Part shown: positions 56,423 to 64,000 of the stretch, piece after piece | Position numbering within the stretch: position 1 is the stretch's first letter | How the letters are laid out: each line of letters begins with the position of its first letter | Source of the DNA: Asterias rubens | Taxonomy: Eukaryota > Echinodermata > Asteroidea > Forcipulatida > Asteriidae | DNA: 64,000 nucleotides | Assembly (NCBI RefSeq): GCF_902459465.1 | Contig: NC_047062.1 | Location: 31,304,673 to 31,368,672, forward strand | Reading direction: 5' to 3' | Program-made: the position numbers and the translations under genes | Notes under the pieces: generated by a model | The model's database searches: none | The model's input: only the letters and a program-made list of their open reading frames with translations | What the model was told of the DNA's origin: nothing

Positions 56423-57494
56423 CAGGCCTCAAATTTCCCGGCGGCCACGACGGCCATGGCCGCCGGTGCCCTGCTTACTGGCCGTGGTGCCCGGAGAAAA
56501 TCGGACATTTTCGCGGCCAAAAAGGCCGTGCCCTTTTTCTCCGATGGCCGTCGTGCCCTTTTTGAGATCAAAATTAATTATGTTTTGATACACCACCATC
56601 CGTCTGTGTGCACATAAAATCAAACACTTACATGTACATTCTATATTAATACACGCACACAGAGCGCGGTCGGTTGAATGCTCATCACACGGAATTTACA
56701 CGGACGGCAGCATATCCATGCAGTGCATGTGTGTGTGCACGATGCAGAACGAACGACAGACGTGCATCCATAGACATTGTGTACTTGAAGTTTATACACG
56801 GGCCGGATGTACTTGCAACGACCATTTGAGAACAATCGCACTGGTACTCATCTTGCAACACGCGTACCCACGCAAGGTTGTCCATGATGGGTACCAGCTA
56901 ATCACAATTTCGGTTTCATTCGAGGTTGGGCGTCCGCCTATTCCACTGGTATTGTGCTTGTTCACTGGTACTCGTACATGTTTGTGCACGTGGGCCATGT
57001 TACGTAAATCACGCATCATGTACATGTACATGAAAGGTACATGTACATGTATGGTACATGCACATGTATGTCCGTTGAATAAATCTCCGCTCTGCACACA
57101 GTCAAGTGACAGCTCATTGTTTACGTCCGGCCGTCGCAACAAAATCTCCGCTGCACACAGTTAAGTGACAGTTCATTGTTTACGTCTGGCCATCGCAACA
57201 AAAAATGGATGCATACTTTTACTTCCCATTAATCAATAAAATTAAATACATTTAAAAATACTTGATGTTTTTTTGTTAAAGGAAAGCAAAAGTAATGAAA
57301 TGGTTCATTAAAATAGCTTTCATGGACCTGAACAGAAATTGTTTCATGATCTTTATTTTTTATGGCCTTGATGCCCTTTTTGAAATTTTAAGTTGGCCTT
57401 GGTGCCCTACCCCATGGCCTTGGTGCCCTTTCAAAATTTGACAAATTCAAGGCCAAAGTGGCCTTGCCCTAAAAATCGGGAAATTTGAGGCCTG
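56423..57494 (-). mobile_element. DNA transposon T1, copy 2 (1,072 bp), inverted
   Basis: Same ends as copy 1 in opposite orientation, with its own duplication CTGGAT at 56,417-56,422 and 57,495-57,500. By eye the two copies match nearly base for base, differing by a few small indels and substitutions (for example in the Cys-rich frame region). A 148-codon frame at 56,718-57,164 is Cys-rich by virtue of TGTACATG repeats and is not kept intact in copy 1. Confidence 0.85.
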
Positions 57495-57504
57495 CTGGAT
57501 TGAG

Positions 57505-60500
57505 GCCCTCTCCAGTGTACACCTTCCAAAAAAGCATGACTGTAGTGCATGAAAAACTTAAATAAATTCCTGGTTACAGTCCTGCCTATTCCAAAAGCCA
57601 TGTGTAATAACGGCTCAACTTTAGCAAAAACAGGAACTACTATGTATAAACAAGACAACCAACATCAAATATGTTTCAGAAAATGTTTTTTTTTTTAAAT
57701 CTACATGTTTTTTGATGTTTTTTCCCTTAGATTTTGCGATTAAATTTTAATTGATGAATTTTAAAATATTTTTACTAAAAATCACAACAAAAACACATCA
57801 GTTCAAAGAGATATGCTCATTTAGACTCTTCTTAATTTGACCAAATTCAGCCTATAGATTATGGTATTGGCATCTGCCTATTACAAAACTGGTACTTTTT
57901 CTCCACAGAAAATAAAATTTCAACTTCACAAACCAAAGGATAAACAATAAACTTTCAGATATTTTTGCAAAATGAGGGCGCAATTCAAATCAAAGTCCAA
58001 AAATATGAGCACAAGTGTGTGCTGCACTTGCACTGCATTATCAAATTTTATGCTTGTTCTGCAAACGAACTTTGCGTTAATTCGACTACTTTTTTGGGAA
58101 AATGTTTATGTGAAAAAAAAGTAGTCTTAATTATTTTACTACAAAGGTTTAATTTTCGTCAGCGAAAGTCCTAGACATAGATAGAGGAACTTTTCTGCTA
58201 TCTATCAGTATCGGCTCATGACGTTGAGTTGACTTTGTAACAACAGATTACAGACAGAGTCACAAAAAAAAACGGCCGGCAAGCGCGAGCCGTACTCTTT
58301 CGTCATGCTCTAAAAGGTTTACAGTAATTTCTTCTTGAAAAAAAAAGAGACAAATGCTCCAGTTTGGTAATTCGCACCCGCAATTTTCAATAAAGTGGAC
58401 TGAACAACGCATAAAACACATGCGTCTCAAAACTCATTACTTTCATTCGGGGAAGAAAACTTCCCAAACTCCTGCAGTTCAAGATAGGCGAATAAAAATA
58501 CTTTTCACAGTTACACACTTCTTTAGTTTATAAGACAAGGACATTCTCAACTTACCGGCGCACTTTTCAGTAGTTTTCTCTCGGTATTGCGATAAAAACA
58601 CGATTTGTTGGGGAGCAAAGTCATGGAAACTTTTCTATGCCTGGCATTGTTTCTAAGTAAAAGTTCAAGTTTCACGGACGGCAGAGCAAGAAGAAAGCTT
58701 AAAAGACAGCCCCTGACCTTTTGGTCACGCCACCCGTTCTCATTTGCATAAAAGCCGAAACTTCTCCTGCACCAAAAACATCACCAAATATGGCAAAAAA
58801 TGGGCGGACCTTTTAAAGGGCGATACCATTTAATTCGAATGGGGTTGATCTAAGACATATACTCTCTGCCCTGCTCTTCTTTAATGATTAACCAGTGTTT
58901 TAACCAGCGGGATATGGATTGTTTAATAGAAGAACAATATCCATTTAAAGAAAAATGGAAGACGAAAGGATATGCCGGACGTTTTTAGCCAATACGGTAT
59001 GGAGAATTTAAAAGTAAATCAGTGTTTCCCATTCGATAATAATGAACACATCTTGCGCATTAAGAAGGTAGAGAACGCTGTTTTGTATGTACAAGGGGTA
59101 AGGAGAAGTTAAACCTTTTCATTTGTTTGAAAATTAAATTAAATTATTATTATTTGTTTGTACTTTTTGCAGAATACTTTGTTTGACTGTGTACAGGCAA
59201 GTAGAATAAATTAGATTATAGAGTTATATAAGTTCCCTTCAGTAAATAAACTTTTTTTTCGTTCAGCCCCGCCCAACCTCATTATGCACGAATTTATCAA
59301 AAATGCCGAAGTGCACAACATTGTTTTGGAATTAATTAAATAATGCGTTCAAAAAAGTTTCTTTTAAACGACCGTGTTGAAAGTTGACCCCAAGCAAAGA
59401 GGGCGTAATTATACCAAGGTCAATGCACTTTTTACATTTCACAGAGCAACAAATGGTGCTTACTAGAATAAGGTTACCACCGCACCCCTATTTCTATGCC
59501 ACCACCCAAAGTGTTGACTGGTATCCTGGCTTGTTGCTGCAGCATTAGCAGAAGATTGAAGGCAAGAACCGATTGATCTCCATATTCCTTGCCGCAACCA
59601 AAAAGAACCGAGTTTTGAGAAGAATCGATTTCATTTTTTGTTATCTTTGCGCTAGTTTTGCCTATAGATTAGCGTGTTGTTTTTAAAAATTGGTGTTCTT
59701 TAAAATATCGACTTTAGTAACCGGCTAGTGTTTCGATTACTTCTGCTATTCGGAAATCGGTATCATTGGGTCTGTTCTTCGCGCGCCAGACTATACTGGG
59801 TTTCCAACGAGGCAAGCGTGGGATGCAAAGTGTGAAATCTGAGGTCGAGGTAAATGTCCATTATTTCTTCATTTACCACCACTTTTCCTTCATTTAACTG
59901 AATGTCATATATCTTAAGGTGTTTCTCGTTTAAAAATTCGAAATGATACTCTTGCATAGCCAGTTTAACTTCAACAAATTGTGATTTATTTTTGTCTGGT
60001 CAGCGGCGATTTAATTTTAAATAAATGGCGATTTTACCCGCCGTATACGGGACGTAGCATGTATTGTTACACACATACATGTGTTGCGAAGTTGACACGC
60101 CCGATATGGCAAATAATATGCCGTTTCTGACACACACTTTCAATAGATTTTTTGTTTTTTCTAGAATTCTATAAACAGACAAACAAAAAACAAAAACCAA
60201 GAAAATAATTTGAAGTAATTTCTGCTTGAGTCTGAAGTGAAACGCAAAAACTACTGATTTTTAAATTGTATTGCCCCATCATATAAACTAATTGAATTGA
60301 AAATGTTAAACATGATAGAAGGTTTATCGCGAATAGCAAAATATCAAGAGAGGGCGCTGTTGTACCAACACAAAGGTACAGGCGTTGTGTGCGCGAGTCG
60401 TAGAAACTGCATAGAAACCCCCCATATTCCTTCCCACAATGCATTGCGTTTCTGAATCGCGATAAACCTTATGGAAACAAATTCTTGGGATTTGATTATT

Positions 60501-60850
60501 CAAATTCTTTGATTTGGTTATTCAAATTTTTGCTGGTCATTCAAATTATTCATGCCAATTGCTAGACTCGTTTCATTCAAATAAAGTTTCTTATCACGCA
60601 TTTACTTGAGAGAAAATCCCTGAAATAACAGTCGCTTATAACAATCAAAATACTTTTGATTTCATCAGTACCTCCAGCCATTTTGTATTTGCTTTTAATG
60701 TTTTGTCTTCATTTACATTTTCATTGAAAGCACAGGACAACACAAAAAATATCAAAGAAAAAAAAGTTTATCTAAAAGCTAAATTGCTTTAATGATGTTG
60801 GGTAATTGTTGCAGGTCGTGTGATTTGTTTGTGTTCAAGATTGTGCTGCA
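57505..60850. other. stretch without a recognisable gene
   Basis: AT-rich, no splice-bounded exon. Notables: an octamer-like ATTTGCAT followed by AAAAG at ~58,742; GGGATATGGATTG / AACAATATCCAT inverted words at 58,909-58,944; GAGGGCGCTGTTG at 60,350. Confidence 0.4.
59763..59957 (-). CDS. short unrecognised open frame
   Basis: 64 codons, MQEYHFEFLNEKHLKIYDIQ to SLAREEQTQ. The composition is protein-like (mixed acidic and hydrophobic) and unlike the low-complexity frames elsewhere. It has no acceptor, no recognised motif and no copy elsewhere in the window. It may be chance, an exon remnant or a small gene. Confidence 0.2.
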   Translation of the reverse strand: MQEYHFEFLNEKHLKIYDIQLNEGKVVVNEEIMDIYLDLRFHTLHPTLASLETQYSLAREEQTQ

Positions 60851-60851
60851 G

Positions 60852-60942
60852 AACGGCTCAACATCTCTAAAGACATCTACCCCTCAACAATTAGATGTCC
60901 AAGACACGACTATGGTAGAAAAGCTGCTCGTTCCAGTAAATG
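60852..60942 (+). repeat. exon-like repeat, plus-strand copy 1
   Basis: Bounded by GCTGCAG| and AAATG|GTAAAT. The core CATCTACCCCTCAACAATTA, GATGTCCAAGAC and AGCTGCTCGTTCCAGTAAA match the minus-strand blocks at 44.1-48.8 kb. It lies within a 90-codon open frame (60,792-61,064), in which the block reads LDVQDTTMVEKLLVPVN. Confidence 0.6.
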
Positions 60943-61508
60943 GTAAATTTCCAAAACATAGCAATGGCAACACCCAGCCCAAAATGCTTCATATCAACAC
61001 CAATCCTCAAGAGAACTGTGTCAAGCATCTGACCTCCCAATTTACTGCTGCTTGTTGTGATTGAAGAAATCAAAATTATCCTGGGCTCGAGCAATAAAAT
61101 TCATCGTAAGACAAATTGTCAGTTTTACCATTATAATCTGTATTGTGACATCACACTTTGCTTTGCAACTCTGATTGATCATTCTTAGCCCTTTGTGAAA
61201 TCGGCCCCTAATGGCATGAGTGCCTCTAAACATTTATTTTACTGAATGTGTATTTAACAAAAAATTCTAATGAAAAAGCAAGTTAAGTAAGTAAGGTTTA
61301 CAGTGACCTATTCAAACATATCTTTAGTGAGTAGCGGCGTCTCTGAGAAGAGCCGATTTGTTCTGCTCAACATTTGAGTCTGTGTATACAGACTGTCTTA
61401 TTTAAGACCCTTTTTTTTTCCACCATGCGTGGCAAGTTACCCTGCACCTAGATTGTAGAGGTAATATTCTTAAACATTGACAAATTTTGCATTATGTTAG
61501 TGTTACAG

Positions 61509-61597
61509 TGAGGCTTAGCATCTCCAATGACATGTACCCGTGTCAACATGTAGACGTCCAAGACCAACCTATAATAAAGCGCACTCTCAAGTTGAAC
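61509..61597 (+). repeat. exon-like repeat, plus-strand copy 2
   Basis: Bounded by GTGTTACAG| and GAAC|GTGAGT, a consensus donor. It reads RLSISNDMYPCQHVDVQDQP and IIKRTLKLN in the same frame (VDVQD) as copy 1. Confidence 0.6.
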
Positions 61598-62093
61598 GTG
61601 AGTAATAGAAAAGTAAACTTTTACCATTTACTGCCCTCCCAGTTGATGCTCTTTTCTGCAGAACAGAAGTTAAAACAAGTCGATTTCTTTTAGCCTTACA
61701 ACTCATTCAAAGATGTTTGAATTTTGTTTTGCAACCATTTTAGAGAAATATTCGGGAAAGATCATGTTTTAAGCACATATATCAAAACAAAATCTGAACT
61801 TTTGTTAATTTCGCAAACCATTTGATAGAAAAGTTTTAACTCTGAGAGCACTCTGCTAACTATGAACATCATATCACCATAAGTCCTCAGTTGAACTGTT
61901 TCTTGCCAATGATGCCCCCCCCCCCCCCCTTGAATTACTGTTGGTTTCAGCCTTAATTTATTTTCAACAATCAAAATCCTCATATAACATGCATGAGTTT
62001 CTCTCGAACCATTTGTTATTACTGTTTTAGGGATGGATAATGTTCTTAATGCTGTAACTTGTAAATTGTAAATTTTGTTTGTGTTGAAGTCAG

Positions 62094-62182
62094 GCTTTAG
62101 CATCTCCAAACACATCTACCCATCACCAACTAGATTTCTGAGACTGGTCTATCATGATAGAGGAGCTGCTCTTTCTAGTGAA
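62094..62182 (+). repeat. exon-like repeat, plus-strand copy 3
   Basis: Begins after GAAGTCAG|. The core is GCATCTCCAAACACATCTAC and GAGGAGCTGCTCTTTCTAGT, closest to the 44,135-44,227 block. The downstream donor is lost (GTGAACC). Confidence 0.55.
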
Positions 62183-62334
62183 CCTTCTAAGGAGCAAAAT
62201 GTTTTGTGTTCACACCCTGTCCCAAGAAGCTGAATGCACCCTCATTAAAGGTAAATTCATGAAAACTTGAAATACTTGGCTTATGTTGATATTCTCCAGT
62301 ACGGGCACTGGCACTAATGGTGCATGGTGTCGGG

Positions 62335-62820
62335 TAGTGATGCTTTTATATGGGCAACCTGACTGGCCTGTGACTGCCCACCCTACTGGCCATGGGTTAC
62401 ATGGTGCATGGTGTCAGGGAGTGATGCTTTTACATGGGCAACCTGACTGGCCTGTGACTGCCCACCCTACTGGCCATGGGTTACATGGTGCATGGTGTCA
62501 GGGAGTGATGCTTTTATATGGGCAACCTGACTGGCCTGTGACTGCCGAACCCTACTGGCCATGGGTCACTTGGTGCATGGTGTCAGGGAGTGATGCTTTT
62601 ATATGGGCAACCTGACTGGCCTGTGACTGCCCACCCTACTGGCCATGGGTCACATGGTGCATGGTGTCAGGGAGTGATGCTTTTATATGGGCAACCTGAC
62701 TGGCCTGTGACTGCCCACCCTACTGGCCATGGGTCACTTGGTGCATGGTGTCAGGGAGTGATGCTTTTATATGGGCAACCTGACTGGCCTGTGACTGCCC
62801 ACTGTCTTTGGGTCACATGG
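62335..62820. repeat. 84-bp minisatellite, six units
   Basis: GGGCAACCTGACTGGCCTGT starts units at ~62,353, 62,436, 62,520, 62,605, 62,689 and 62,773. The 84-bp period keeps a frame open (MLLYGQPDWPVTAHPTGHG per unit), and one extra base in unit 3 breaks it. A periodic frame is expected from the repeat and is not evidence of a protein. Confidence 0.9.
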
Positions 62821-63239
62821 TGCGCAATCCTGCACTTGGGGGTTGGGGATTTCCCACAGATTTTGGAACAAGCCCTGCAATGGATTTTGCACATCATAAC
62901 TGATGGCATGCATAATTTTGTTTTCTTATTTGTAAACTTTGCCTTTCAGAGTCAGAGGTTTAGCTAGTGGTTCCCTGAAATCAAGTGCAGATGGAATGAG
63001 CACTACTGACACCTAGTAAAGGCTACAGGAAAAAGAGGGCAACGCGTATGAATACAATGTTATCATCAAGACATCTTAGCTGTTCATCAAGCAATCATGA
63101 CTGAACAACCAAGCAGTTTGTTGCCTTCAAAAGTAAGATATTGTAGAGTTGTTAGTTTAATATTGTTATACTTTTTACAGCACTATATACAATTAACATT
63201 TTGTAAACAAAGTACGCCATTCTTGGTTCACTGTTATTC

Positions 63240-64000
63240 AATGAGGAGCAGGCCTGGTGGTGGTATGCCACTGGTTGCTGATGTCGGTTCACATACGTTT
63301 CTTGAGTGACAGACCTTTGGTTGTATGCCACTGGTTGCCAATGTTGCTTTACTTTACTTACTTGAGCAACAGACCTTTGGTTGTATGCCACTGGTTGCCA
63401 ATGTTGCTTTACTATACTTACTTGAGCGACAGCCCGTTGGTGGTATGCCACTGGTTGCCGATGTTGGTTCACTGTTGCTTAACTTTACTTTCTTGAGCAA
63501 CGGACTTTTGGTGGTATGCCACTGGTTGCCAATGTTGGTTCACTGTTGCTTTACTTTACTTTCTTGAGCGACAGACCTTTGGTGGTATGCCACTGGTTGC
63601 TGATGTTGGTTCACTGTTGCTTTAGTTTACTTTCTTGAGCGACGGACCTTTGGTGGTATGCCACTAGTTGCCGATGTTGGTTCACTGTTGCTTTAGTTTA
63701 CTTTCTTGAGCGACGGACCTTTGGTGGTATGCCATTAGTTGCCGATGTTGGTTCACTTTACTTTTTTTGAGCAAAGGCCTGTGGTGGTATGCCAATGGTT
63801 TCCAATATCAATACACTTTTGTTCCTTGAGGGACACCTCTCTGATGCTATGCCATTGGTTTCCGATGTCGGTTCACTTTCGTTCCTTGATGAGTGACAGG
63901 CCTCTGGTGCTAGTCACTGGTTGCCGATTTCGTTCTCTGTCATTTCTTTAGCAACAGGATTGTGGTCCTATGTCACTGGTTGCCAATGTTGCTTAACTTT
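63240..64000. repeat. 60/71-bp tandem array running off the window
   Basis: ATGCCACTGGTTGC recurs near 63,264, 63,324, 63,384, 63,444 (60-bp steps), then 63,515, 63,587, 63,658, 63,729 (71-bp steps), then 63,789 and more diverged units. The 11-bp difference is an added TTCACTGTTGC-type piece. Continues past the end. Confidence 0.9.

Noticed and set aside
56718..57164. 148-codon Cys-rich frame in T1 copy 2
   Set aside because: Generated by TGTACATG/GTGTGCAC repeats, antisense frames are equally open, and copy 1 breaks it with small indels.
53325..57494. Single ~1-kb-armed palindrome (inverted duplication)
   Set aside because: Each arm has its own inverted ends and its own target duplication, so these are two transposon insertions.
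58735..58770. Octamer plus TATA-like promoter (ATTTGCAT, AAAAG)
   Set aside because: Short motifs expected by chance in AT-rich DNA; no gene begins downstream.
62283..62967. Repeat protein with GQPDWPVTAHPTGHG units
   Set aside because: The 84-bp period is a multiple of three, so any open unit stays open; one unit has a frame-breaking base and there is no splice or start context.

Overview
This is a eukaryotic, repeat-saturated genomic window: introns with GT-AG borders, tRNA-derived SINEs, many MITEs and satellites, and almost no long open frames. The SINE and MITE families look like those I associate with sea-star (asteroid echinoderm) genomes. That assignment is from memory and was not checked; 'marine deuterostome, probably echinoderm' is the safer reading.

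Host genes are few and fragmentary. (1) On the + strand, 2.6-5.8 kb, are the last two exons of a CCDC174-like RNA-processing protein; the rest of the gene lies before the window. (2) On the - strand, 37.95-36.02 kb, are two exons of a kexin-type proprotein convertase (end of the catalytic domain plus the P domain), followed in phase by an acidic exon at 35.5-35.3 kb. (3) On the same strand, 33.85-29.84 kb, are five exons matching the 3' end of PHIP/BRWD: the second bromodomain without its first helix, then long Ser/acidic tails ending near the family's C-terminal TRNQG motif. All splice phases join convertase to PHIP, so the locus can be read as one chimeric gene, or as a misassembly or a rearranged partial copy. 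An in-frame TAG cuts off the last PHIP-like residues and a MITE abuts them. (4) On the - strand at 26.3-19.9 kb are two candidate exons of an unrecognised gene. The second lies in a five-fold tandem duplication in which the other copies look decayed. (5) A candidate terminal exon on the - strand lies at 40.5 kb.

The rest is repeats. 1-5 kb: MITEs and SINEs around the CCDC174 exons. 6.4-9.8 kb: a degenerate ~35-bp satellite. 12.7-18.6 kb: several inverted-repeat elements, two with internal tandem arrays. 19.1-25.9 kb: ~0.8-kb macro-repeats and a ~195-bp satellite. 38-39.4 kb: a (TAA)n run, a 100-N gap and a palindromic array. 40.7-50.3 kb: a ~2.3-kb segmental tandem repeat carrying an exon-like ~95-bp motif with conserved splice borders. 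53.3-57.5 kb: two inverted copies of a ~1.07-kb transposon around a third element with a 120-bp satellite; insertion order can be read from the target duplications. 60.8-62.2 kb: the exon-like motif again, on the opposite strand. 62.3-64 kb: two minisatellites.
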